This document shows positions 7,913-14,757 of a stretch of 19,054 bases of DNA, piece by piece. The position numbers were made by a program, and so were the translations under genes. The first letter of the stretch is position 1, and every line of letters begins with the position of its first letter. The stretch is taken from the NCBI GenBank assembly GCA_003500135.1, contig DNTA01000227.1:1-19054 (forward strand), read 5' to 3'. Below the pieces are notes generated by a model. That model was given only the letters and a program-made list of their open reading frames with translations, did no database searches and was not told where the DNA came from. The stretch is from Cytophagales bacterium. GTDB taxonomy: Bacteria > Bacteroidota > Bacteroidia > Cytophagales > Cyclobacteriaceae.

Positions 7913-9104
7913 AATCATCTGGTTGCTGATATGCAACGCGTTGATAGCCAATGCACAAAAGCCTTTGTCGTTGAATGAAGCTTTGGAAATCGCCTATGAA
8001 AACAATGCAGCTATCCAATCGGCATATTATGAAGTGGAAGCTTCAAGGAGTTTATCAAAAACCGGTTTTGACCTCAATAAGACACAGGTTTATTTTCAGG
8101 CGGAAGAAAGAAGCAGGGAGCTGCCGGGTATTGCTTCCCTGGGTTTCAGCCAGCGGATCTCTTATCCGGGTCGGTACATCCATCAGAAAAATCTTCTTGA
8201 CCTGAATCTTGACATCACAGAAGAGCAGCTTGCTCTTCAAAAGAGGACAGTCGCCCAGAAGACGGCTTCGAGCTACTACCGCTTAAAGTTTTTACAATCC
8301 CAGCAAAAGCTGATGATGGCAATCGACAGCCTGCTACGCAATATGCGTGAGATATCAAACGAACGCTACGAGGCGGGCGAAACAGGTAGGGCTGAGTTGG
8401 TCAATGCAAGGGCTTTGAGCATGGAATTTAATGCACGCCTACAACGGTTGCGGGAAGATATACGGATTGAAGAAAAATTGTTCAATAGCTTTTTGCAGGC
8501 TGAAGATAGTTTTACGGTGGAACAGGCGCCAATAGAGCGGCTGGAAGTAGCCTATGATCAGATTGCCAATTGGCAGGAGGCTCACCCGAACGGCCGTATT
8601 TTCAGCTATCTCCAGCAGTCTTCAGAACGCAATGTGCAATACCGTCGTTCGTTCCTTTTTCCCGATCTCAATGTTCAATACTTTATGCAGGAGGTAGATG
8701 GTCAATCCGGTTTTTATGGGTTTAACGTCGGTTTGTACATACCGCTATGGTTCAAACCACAGGCAAAAGCGCTACAGGCTGCACAGTACCGACGGCAAGT
8801 GGTCTCGAAAGAAGTACATAATAACCAGGTAGGAATAGAAAGTGGCCTGGCGGCGCTGCAAACCGAACTGGTAAAGAATGAGAACCTACTGGAATACTAT
8901 GAAGACCAGGGATTGGATGTGGCACAGGAACTGGCAGAAATTGCCCAACTGGAATACGAAGCAGGTAATATGAATTACATGGAATACCTGCAAAGCATAC
9001 GACAGGCTTTTGAAATGGAGATCAACTATCTCAATGCACTGAACAACTACAATCAAACCGTTATCCGAATTAATTACTGGACTTATGAAAGCATTAGCAA
9101 TTAA
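7902..9104 (+). CDS. czcC: CzcC-type outer-membrane efflux channel (TolC family)
   Basis: A 400-residue TolC-family protein that provides the outer-membrane duct for the CzcA pump. I start it at the ATG at 7902, inside the last codons of czcA (11-bp overlap), because this gives a signal peptide (MRNKIIWLLICNALIANAQ) followed directly by the family opening LSLNEALEIAYENN. The longer frame adds 29 residues read out of frame through czcA. Two OEP repeats are visible as long amphipathic helices, for example around KTASSYYRLKFLQSQQKL and later LAEIAQLEYEAGNMNYMEYL, a typical second-half motif. No lipobox is present. The overlap at both ends implies translational coupling with czcA and czcB. Confidence 0.92.
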   Translation: MRNKIIWLLICNALIANAQKPLSLNEALEIAYENNAAIQSAYYEVEASRSLSKTGFDLNKTQVYFQAEERSRELPGIASLGFSQRISYPGRYIHQKNLLDLNLDITEEQLALQKRTVAQKTASSYYRLKFLQSQQKLMMAIDSLLRNMREISNERYEAGETGRAELVNARALSMEFNARLQRLREDIRIEEKLFNSFLQAEDSFTVEQAPIERLEVAYDQIANWQEAHPNGRIFSYLQQSSERNVQYRRSFLFPDLNVQYFMQEVDGQSGFYGFNVGLYIPLWFKPQAKALQAAQYRRQVVSKEVHNNQVGIESGLAALQTELVKNENLLEYYEDQGLDVAQELAEIAQLEYEAGNMNYMEYLQSIRQAFEMEINYLNALNNYNQTVIRINYWTYESISN

Positions 9105-10257
9105 ATACATATTCCCTCTGCTGTTCCTGTTTTTATGGTCATGCAAAAATGAAGAGCGTGCACAGGAAGGCCAACATCATCAAGATGAAGAACAGCTCTT
9201 TATTTCTAAAGAGCAGGCAGATTATATCGGCCTGGAAACCAAAGTGGTAAAGCATGACACGGTGTACCAGAAAATCAGTGTCATTGGTGAGATAGGTGTG
9301 CCACCACAGGGAAACGTCACCATTTCTGCCATTGCCAATCTTCAGATATTGAGTATTAAAAAACTAGTAGGCGATCAAGTCAGGGCAGAAGAAGTGATTG
9401 CCTATGCCACGAGTCCGATGATCATGCAGTGGCAACGGGACTATTTATCTATTCAGGAGACGCTGGAATTGGCTCAAAAAGAACTGGAAAGACAATCGAC
9501 GCTGAATGAACAGCGAATTAATGCCCGGAAAAATTATGAGCAGGCCCTGACCAGCGTTCAGAAGGCAAAAGCTGAATTAGATGAATCGCGAAGCCGGTTG
9601 AAGATGATTGGCATCAATCCCGACGAACTCGACGATGGAGAGCTATATGAAAGGATCCCTGTTAAATCGCCGATATCAGGCAAAATATCAGGGATTTATG
9701 TAAAACGAAGTCAGTTTATAAGAGAAGGTAGTCCGGTATTTGGCATTGTGAATACACACCATTTGCATGCAGAATTGAAAGTGTTTGAAAAAGGTCTTAA
9801 TAAGGTGCGTGAAGGTCAGCAGGTATTGATCAATGTCCCTTCAATCGGACAGTCCTTCAAAGGGCATATATTTCTGGTGTCCAATACGTTGGACACAGAA
9901 GGCGCCTTTGCAGAAGTCCACGCTCATTTTGATGATGAGGAATCGTTGGAAGCCAATAACCTGAAAGTGGGGCAAATGCTGGAAGCTACCATCTTCACCA
10001 ACTCTTACCAGGCTTATCAGGTACCGCAATCTTCTGTTTTCATGATCGATGACCAATATTTCGTATTTAAAAAAACAGGGGAGGCTGACAATGGCTACAC
10101 TTTTGAACCCATACCTGTTAAAAGAGGAGACGAAGAGGGCAGCAAAGTGAATATTGAACTATTGACATCGGAACGGGGCGCCCCTTTTGATCTGGTTACA
10201 AAGGGAGCTTACTTTTTAGCGTCAATGATTTCGGAAGGTGGAGGGCATCATAATTAA
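9085..10257 (+). CDS. czcB: CzcB-type periplasmic adaptor, lipoprotein
   Basis: Membrane fusion protein of 390 residues linking pump and outer channel. The N-terminus is a lipoprotein signal with the lipobox LWSC (Cys20), so it is probably anchored by lipid. The mature N-terminus has a short His-containing stretch (GQHHQDEEQ) and the C-terminus ends GGGHHN, both possible metal sites. Then come the barrel-sandwich half (VIGEIGVPPQGNVTISAIAN), a coiled-coil hairpin at about 118-172, the second lipoyl half around PVKSPISGKISGIYVKRSQF, a beta-barrel and a membrane-proximal domain. The ATG lies within the last 20 bp of czcC. It is the last gene of the operon. No DUF3347 or CusF-like metal chaperone domain is attached. 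Confidence 0.93.
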   Translation: MKALAIKYIFPLLFLFLWSCKNEERAQEGQHHQDEEQLFISKEQADYIGLETKVVKHDTVYQKISVIGEIGVPPQGNVTISAIANLQILSIKKLVGDQVRAEEVIAYATSPMIMQWQRDYLSIQETLELAQKELERQSTLNEQRINARKNYEQALTSVQKAKAELDESRSRLKMIGINPDELDDGELYERIPVKSPISGKISGIYVKRSQFIREGSPVFGIVNTHHLHAELKVFEKGLNKVREGQQVLINVPSIGQSFKGHIFLVSNTLDTEGAFAEVHAHFDDEESLEANNLKVGQMLEATIFTNSYQAYQVPQSSVFMIDDQYFVFKKTGEADNGYTFEPIPVKRGDEEGSKVNIELLTSERGAPFDLVTKGAYFLASMISEGGGHHN

Positions 10258-10343
10258 GCGCTTTAAAAACATCTGTTGTTCACTTTTGTTCATATTCTCA
10301 ATGCACTTTCTTAACTTGCAGGTTTTTAAACAAAGGCTAAAAA

Positions 10344-10895
10344 ATGATCTATCCTATAGTAGCGTATGGGCATCCCGTGCTGAAGAAAAGGGCTAAGAAT
10401 ATTGAAAAAGGCGAAATAGACGTACTACAACTCGCGGAGGACATGTTCGAAACCATGCATGCCGCCTCGGGTATTGGGCTGGCAGCTCCTCAAATTGGTA
10501 AAAGCATTCGCATGTTCATCGTAGATAGCTCACCCATGGAAGAAGAAGACCTGATGGACTTCAAAAAAGTTTTTATCAATCCAGAGATCATTGAGGAAGA
10601 AGGTGAAGAGTGGGCTTTTGAAGAGGGCTGTCTCAGTATTCCTACGATCCGCGAAGATGTAAACCGGAATGGGAAACTGCGCATCCGTTATTTTGATGAA
10701 AACTGGGAAGAAAAAGAGGAAGAGTTTGACGGGCTGAAAGCGAGGATCATTCAACACGAGTACGACCATATTGAAGGTATCTTGTTTACCGATCATTTGT
10801 CGGCCTTCAAAAAAAGGCTACTCAAAGGTAAGCTCTCCAATATTAGCAAAGGTAATGTGAAAGTTGACTACCGAATGACCTTTCCAAATCGCTGA
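10344..10895 (+). CDS. def: Peptide deformylase
   Basis: Cytoplasmic metalloenzyme that removes the formyl group from the N-terminal methionine of new proteins. The 183-residue length is normal and all three active-site motifs are intact: motif I GIGLAAPQ at 43-50, motif II EGCLSIP at 94-100 with metal-ligand Cys96, and motif III HEYDH at 138-142 with metal ligands His138 and His142 and catalytic Glu139. Acidic insertions (PMEEEDLMD, EEWAFEEG) resemble other Bacteroidetes deformylases. An 86-bp gap separates it from czcB, so it likely has its own promoter, though I found no convincing pair of boxes. Its stop overlaps the start of the next gene (TGATG), so the two are co-translated. Confidence 0.97.
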   Translation: MIYPIVAYGHPVLKKRAKNIEKGEIDVLQLAEDMFETMHAASGIGLAAPQIGKSIRMFIVDSSPMEEEDLMDFKKVFINPEIIEEEGEEWAFEEGCLSIPTIREDVNRNGKLRIRYFDENWEEKEEEFDGLKARIIQHEYDHIEGILFTDHLSAFKKRLLKGKLSNISKGNVKVDYRMTFPNR

Positions 10896-11692
10896 TGCAG
10901 GATACGCTGACCATAGCGCTGCTGCAATCCGATATCCACTGGCATCAGATCGACGCGAACCTGGCCATGTTTGAAGAACAAATATGGTCGCTGGAGGAGC
11001 AGCAGGACCTGATCGTACTGCCCGAAATGTTCAATAGCGGCTTTACTATGGCTTCCGATGAAATGTCGGAAGTGATGAACAGCAAGACTTTTCGTTGGCT
11101 GAAACAGCAGGCGGAGCAGGCCAAAGCGGTGATCACCGGCAGTCTGATCATCAGGGAAGGCAGGAAACATTTCAATCGACTGGTCTGGATGCGTCCCGAT
11201 GGTTCTTACGAGATTTACGATAAGAAGCACCTGTTCCGTATGGTGGGTGAGGATAAACATTTCACGGCCGGTAACGCCAAAATAATTGTCGAAGTGAAGG
11301 GTTGGAAGGTCTGTCCCCTGATATGCTATGACCTTCGTTTTCCGGTTTGGAGCAAAAACCGTTATGATCGCGAAGCCAACGCGCTGGACTATGACGTGCT
11401 GCTTTACCTGGCCAATTGGCCTGAACCGCGGGTGAGTGCATGGAATTGCTTGCTTCAGGCCAGGGCAATTGAGAACCATGCCTACTGTGTGGGGCTCAAT
11501 CGAATTGGCATGGATGGGCACGAGTTGCCATACAACGGGCAATCGGCGATTTATGATCCAAAGGGGCAGGAACTGCTCCATATGAGTGATGTGGAGTCGG
11601 CTAGAACCTTCACCCTGAAATCCGAACCACTTAAGCGCTATCGCGAAAAATTCCCGGCCTACCTCGACGAAGAAGATTTTACCATTCTGTAA
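10895..11692 (+). CDS. Omega-amidase-type carbon-nitrogen hydrolase (nitrilase superfamily)
   Basis: A 265-residue cytoplasmic amidohydrolase. The catalytic triad is visible: Glu44 in VLPEMF, Lys110 in YDKKHLF, and Cys144 in CPLICYDLRFP. The motif context matches the YafV/Nit2 group, which hydrolyses 2-oxoglutaramate and 2-oxosuccinamate formed by glutamine and asparagine transaminases, a metabolite-repair role. The start ATG overlaps the def stop by one base, so it is expressed from the def transcript. Length and both ends look complete. Other nitrilase branches are possible, but LRFPVWSKN after the nucleophile and the overall length favour omega-amidase. The family call is firm; the exact substrate is inferred. 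Confidence 0.9.
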   Translation: MQDTLTIALLQSDIHWHQIDANLAMFEEQIWSLEEQQDLIVLPEMFNSGFTMASDEMSEVMNSKTFRWLKQQAEQAKAVITGSLIIREGRKHFNRLVWMRPDGSYEIYDKKHLFRMVGEDKHFTAGNAKIIVEVKGWKVCPLICYDLRFPVWSKNRYDREANALDYDVLLYLANWPEPRVSAWNCLLQARAIENHAYCVGLNRIGMDGHELPYNGQSAIYDPKGQELLHMSDVESARTFTLKSEPLKRYREKFPAYLDEEDFTIL

Positions 11693-11737
11693 TTGCGCCG
11701 CGAACCAGTTGTTTTCAGGTCTTTCGCCGAGAAATGC

Positions 11738-11745
11738 TATTTTTG
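11738..11745 (+). promoter_or_regulatory. Candidate -7 element for the peptide symporter gene
   Basis: TATTTTTG fits the Bacteroidetes -7 consensus TAnnTTTG at every defined position and lies 20 bp before the ATG at 11766, leaving a short leader of about 15 bases. No TTG was found at the usual 19-bp spacing upstream, so the -33 half is weak or absent. Confidence 0.45.
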
Positions 11746-11765
11746 AGGTTTACTAAAACGCAGCT

Positions 11766-13118
11766 ATGTCTAAAGATACCCTGTGGGGCCACCCTAAAGG
11801 CCTGTATATCCTGTTTTTTACTGAAATGTGGGAGCGCTTCTCATTTTATGGGATGCGCGCCATACTGGCGCTTTACCTCACGGCCAAAAGCCGCGAAACC
11901 GACAATCCCGGACTTGGCTGGGACGATGCCTCTGCCTTAGAGCTGTACGGCTGGTATACCATGATGGTGTATGTAATGTCGGTACCCGGTGGATTACTGG
12001 CCGATCGTTTGCTGGGGCAGAAAAAGTCGGTATTACTCGGAGGATTTTTATTATGCGTCGGTCACCTTATCCTCGCTTATGATGCTTTGTGGGCTTTTTA
12101 TACCGGGCTGGTGTTTATCGTTTTGGGTGTTGGAGCGCTCAAACCCAATATTTCCTCCATGGTGGGTGGTCTTTACCGTACGGGAGACCCAAGAAGGGAC
12201 ACGGCTTTCACGATATTTTATATTGGCATTAACATTGGGGCCTTCTCAGCGCCACTTTTGGTCGGTTATCTGGGGGAGGTGATCAACTGGCACTACGGCT
12301 TCGGCCTGGCAGGAATCGGTATGGCCCTGGGGCAAGTCGTATATCTATTTGGTCAAAAACACCTAAAAGATGTAGGTAATTTTATTCCTCATCAACTGAA
12401 GCCGGGTACCAACGAAAGGGTAAAGCTGACGAAGGTGGAAAAAGACCGGCTGATCGTTATGTTCATTTCATTTGCCGTAGTCATTGTGTTTTGGGGGGCC
12501 TACGAACAGGCCGGTGGATTGATGAACCTCTATGCCAAAGAAAAAATTGACCGTGAAGTGATGGGTTTTACTGTTCCCGCTAGCTTTTTACAGTCGCTGC
12601 ATGCCTTTTTTGTGATCCTGATCGGAGGGCCTATGGCCTATTTCTGGGTGTGGTGGCGCCAGCGTGGCAAAGAATCTTCTTCTTTATTTAAAATGGGACT
12701 GGGAACGATCATTACCGGAACAGGCTTCGTTTTATTGGCCGGCGCCGCATTGGAAACAATGGAAACAGCGGATGGAAAAGCAGCCATCTGGTGGATGTTT
12801 GGCGCTTACCTGCTGCATGTAGTTGGTGAGCTCAGCATATCTCCGGTAGCCCTTTCTTTTATCACCAAGCTTTCACCTGCCAAATATGTTTCATTCATGA
12901 TGGGCGCTTATTTTCTGGTCACCGGTTTGGGAAATAAACTGGCCGGACTGGTAGGTGAAGCAGCTCAGGAAGCCGGTGAGCTGACAATATTTATCAGTGT
13001 ATTTGCCTTCTGCGCCTTATTCGGCCTGTTGTTGATCATATTTGTGAAAAAGCTCAAAAAGCTTACCCATGGCGCCGATGATGTAAGGGATGAAAAAGCA
13101 GTGGTAGAGCCGGAGTAA
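11766..13118 (+). CDS. POT/PTR-family proton-dependent oligopeptide transporter
   Basis: Inner-membrane di/tripeptide-proton symporter of 450 residues with about 12 hydrophobic helices. The first helix carries the family motif ExxERFxxYG (Glu20, Glu23, Arg24 in TEMWERFSFYG), essential for proton and peptide binding. Further motifs are GGLLADRLLGQK (75-86), GVGALKPNISSMVG (121-134), the PTR2 signature FYIGINIGAFSAPLL (151-165), FWGAYEQAGG in the helix 7 region, and GELSISPVALSFITKLSP near helix 10. The protein is somewhat short for the family but no motif is missing. It has its own candidate promoter and ends 7 bp before the convergent HEPN remnant. A DtpT-like role is likely; substrate range cannot be judged. 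Confidence 0.94.
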   Translation: MSKDTLWGHPKGLYILFFTEMWERFSFYGMRAILALYLTAKSRETDNPGLGWDDASALELYGWYTMMVYVMSVPGGLLADRLLGQKKSVLLGGFLLCVGHLILAYDALWAFYTGLVFIVLGVGALKPNISSMVGGLYRTGDPRRDTAFTIFYIGINIGAFSAPLLVGYLGEVINWHYGFGLAGIGMALGQVVYLFGQKHLKDVGNFIPHQLKPGTNERVKLTKVEKDRLIVMFISFAVVIVFWGAYEQAGGLMNLYAKEKIDREVMGFTVPASFLQSLHAFFVILIGGPMAYFWVWWRQRGKESSSLFKMGLGTIITGTGFVLLAGAALETMETADGKAAIWWMFGAYLLHVVGELSISPVALSFITKLSPAKYVSFMMGAYFLVTGLGNKLAGLVGEAAQEAGELTIFISVFAFCALFGLLLIIFVKKLKKLTHGADDVRDEKAVVEPE

Positions 13119-13125
13119 AGATGTA

Positions 13126-13518
13126 TTAAATATTAATTAGTTTTTGAATTTCTTCAAGGAACTCTCTTGTATCTTTAATAAGTGGTAAGGTTGACTCTTT
13201 ATCATAATCGTATAAATCACCATAATCCCCTTTTTGTCTCATGTCGAATAATTTGGAGAAGTGTTTCCCGAATTTTATTGGAAGAAGCCCATTTTTTATG
13301 AAATGGAGACTAAACTGCGTAATACTGCCGTCATGAGTGTGTGTCGTGATATTGTTTTTAAGAAGTAAAGCAGTGACGGCATAAAAACAAGCATAGTAAA
13401 GCCTGTTAATAGTCGCGTTCCACCTTTAACTTTTCGCTAATAGTTCAGCGTCTTGAAAAGCCTCTTCTGCTTTTTGGAAACGATATTTAATATAATCATT
13501 CCTATTTCCAATATTCAT
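13126..13518 (-). pseudogene. HEPN-domain protein with in-frame stop (partner of MNT gene)
   Basis: Reading from the ATG at 13516-13518 gives 30 residues (ending AELLAKS), then a TAA at 13426-13428, then about 99 more residues in the same frame to a TAA at 13126-13128. The joined product is an ordinary HEPN domain of the PF05168 type: the part after the stop opens RWNATINRLYYACFYAV, the highly typical second helix, and later contains LFDMRQKGDYGD with the R-x3-DY motif. No start codon able to rescue the second helix follows the stop. The ATG overlaps the stop of the MNT gene as ATGA, the usual arrangement of MNT/HEPN operons. It is therefore a nonsense-inactivated toxin-like partner, unless the base is a sequencing error. 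Confidence 0.85.
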
Positions 13519-13829
13519 AGTTGAATACCTTCTTCAGAAATGGTTTTGTATAGCGGGGAAAACTTTAATTCAGTTTCCCAATATTTTTTTGGGTATAAAA
13601 AAGCAGAAATGATTTGACCACTTTCTAATTCTATTGGATATAAGCCATCCCTGATTCTATCTTCAATTTCATTCGTGATTTTCAATCTATCAACAAGAAT
13701 TAGAATATCCCAATCTGATTGTTCATGTGGATTTCCTTTTGCTCTTGACCCAAAAAGGTAAACCTCTGCTGTTGGGTCAGTTTTTTTTACACTTTTCTTT
13801 ATATTTTGAATTATTTCTTTTTCATTCAT
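13515..13829 (-). CDS. MNT-type minimal nucleotidyltransferase
   Basis: A 104-residue protein with the pol-beta-type nucleotidyltransferase core. Gly27-Ser28 followed after ten residues by Asp39-x-Asp41 gives the GSX10DXD motif (in LFGSRAKG and SDWDILI) shared with MntA antitoxins, which modify the partner HEPN toxin with AMP. A downstream basic/acidic region and Glu67 or Glu69 (PIELESG) could supply the third carboxylate. The ORF looks intact although its HEPN partner, overlapping by 4 bp, has an early stop. The pair is AT-rich compared with its flanks and sits convergent to the peptide transporter, consistent with acquisition by transfer. Antitoxin function is inferred from the family, not shown. 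Confidence 0.88.
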   Translation of the reverse strand: MNEKEIIQNIKKSVKKTDPTAEVYLFGSRAKGNPHEQSDWDILILVDRLKITNEIEDRIRDGLYPIELESGQIISAFLYPKKYWETELKFSPLYKTISEEGIQL

Positions 13830-13888
13830 TGACTTAAATATAGGAAATAATGTCTATTGATTTATCGAGTTATTCAATGTTGATTGAT

Positions 13889-13949
13889 GTACAACTAAAA
13901 ATACAACCGATTAAATTTCATTTAGTCAGAATACTTATACGGGTTGTAC
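13889..13949. repeat. Inverted repeat built on GTACAAC / GTTGTAC
   Basis: GTACAAC at 13889-13895 and TACAACC at 13902-13908 can each pair with the single GGTTGTAC at 13942-13949, giving two alternative 7-bp stems. The 11-mer AAATACAACCG inside it (13899-13909) recurs at 16745-16755 downstream of the GH5 gene. Function is unknown; it could be part of a dispersed intergenic repeat. Confidence 0.3.
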
Positions 13950-14019
13950 GTGTCTTTCGCTATATAAGTCCGGTATGGTAGAATTTTCGTCATTATTAAC
14001 CCTGATTCCGAAACTTCTT

Positions 14020-14027
14020 TACCTTTG
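14020..14027 (+). promoter_or_regulatory. Perfect -7 element immediately before a start codon
   Basis: TACCTTTG matches TAnnTTTG at all defined positions and ends only 4 bases before the ATG at 14032. If it works as a -7 box, transcription would begin at or within a few bases of the ATG, giving a leaderless or near-leaderless message. No TTG at the 19-bp spacing was seen. Confidence 0.4.
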
Positions 14028-14031
14028 CGGC

Positions 14032-14679
14032 ATGAACCTGAGAACGAAAACGCTACATAAGATTTTTAGCTCCAAATACCTGCCCAACGGCGATGAACAC
14101 TACATTCATTGTAAAAAAATGGCCGATCCGATCAGTCAGGAGCAACTGGAGCAGGTGTATGAAAGTTTGGGAGGAAAAGGAGAAAGGCCCTGCGTGGAGA
14201 TAAAGGGTTACCAGATGACATTTGGCCGCTTTGTAGTGGAGCTTGATGACCAGCTGCATTTTAACCGCTACCGACAGGTTACGCTAAGAAATGATATTTA
14301 TCCTAATATGCACGGGGTTGACCTGAACAAATACAGGATGTACTGTCGCAAACATGAAAATGAATGCCTCAAATCGGGCGCTGCACCGGGGGTTTGGACG
14401 AGCCCATTAGCAGAAAAGCACTTTGGCCGGTCCGAGGAGCCGGGAGATCTGGGGCTGAATGGCGCCGCAGGATGGAAGCTGATCGCTTACCAGCAATTTG
14501 TTAAAGACCTTTTCGCCGTCAGAAACCAAATTAAGCTGCTTCGACTTAGCATCTGGGATGAGATTATGGTGAACCGTCAACTGATCAAGCTGAATGACTT
14601 GCTAATGAGCCCGACGGATACACAAGCGGAATTGCTATTGAAATACATCGAGCGGCGGATCATCCGTATGTATGCGTAA
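14032..14679 (+). CDS. Hypothetical protein, unknown family
   Basis: A soluble-looking protein of 215 residues that I do not recognise. There is no signal peptide or membrane helix. The N-terminal half is mixed (KTLHKIFSSKYLPNG, then FGRFVVELDDQLHFNRYRQV); a Cys pair lies in MYCRKHENECLKSG, which could bind metal; the C-terminal 70 residues are strongly helical (FVKDLFAVRNQIKLLRLSIW ...). I start it at the ATG at 14032; the frame extends upstream to an ATG at 13975, but the extra 19 residues would run across the apparent -7 promoter element at 14020-14027. It stands alone between the divergently transcribed MNT/HEPN pair and the GH5 gene. Confidence 0.75.
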   Translation: MNLRTKTLHKIFSSKYLPNGDEHYIHCKKMADPISQEQLEQVYESLGGKGERPCVEIKGYQMTFGRFVVELDDQLHFNRYRQVTLRNDIYPNMHGVDLNKYRMYCRKHENECLKSGAAPGVWTSPLAEKHFGRSEEPGDLGLNGAAGWKLIAYQQFVKDLFAVRNQIKLLRLSIWDEIMVNRQLIKLNDLLMSPTDTQAELLLKYIERRIIRMYA

Positions 14680-14748
14680 GCTTCAAGACATGTAACCACA
14701 GGGAAGTCCTTTGCCAGGATTTAACGATATTTTAACCTCAAACTAAAT

Positions 14749-14754
14749 GGAGGG
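14749..14754 (+). promoter_or_regulatory. Strong Shine-Dalgarno site before the GH5 gene
   Basis: GGAGGG lies 3 bases before the ATG at 14758. Such a strong site is unusual in this window, where other genes mostly have A/T-rich leaders, and it fixes the start codon. A weak promoter may lie upstream: TTTG at 14710-14713 and TAACCTCA at 14733-14740 are 19 bp apart, but the second box matches poorly. Confidence 0.45.
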
Positions 14755-14757
14755 AAC

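Noticed and set aside
10285..10318. Promoter TTTG ... TAACTTGC before def
   Set aside because: Spacing is 23 bp, too long for the TTG-N19-TAnnTTTG pattern, and the -7 box is imperfect.
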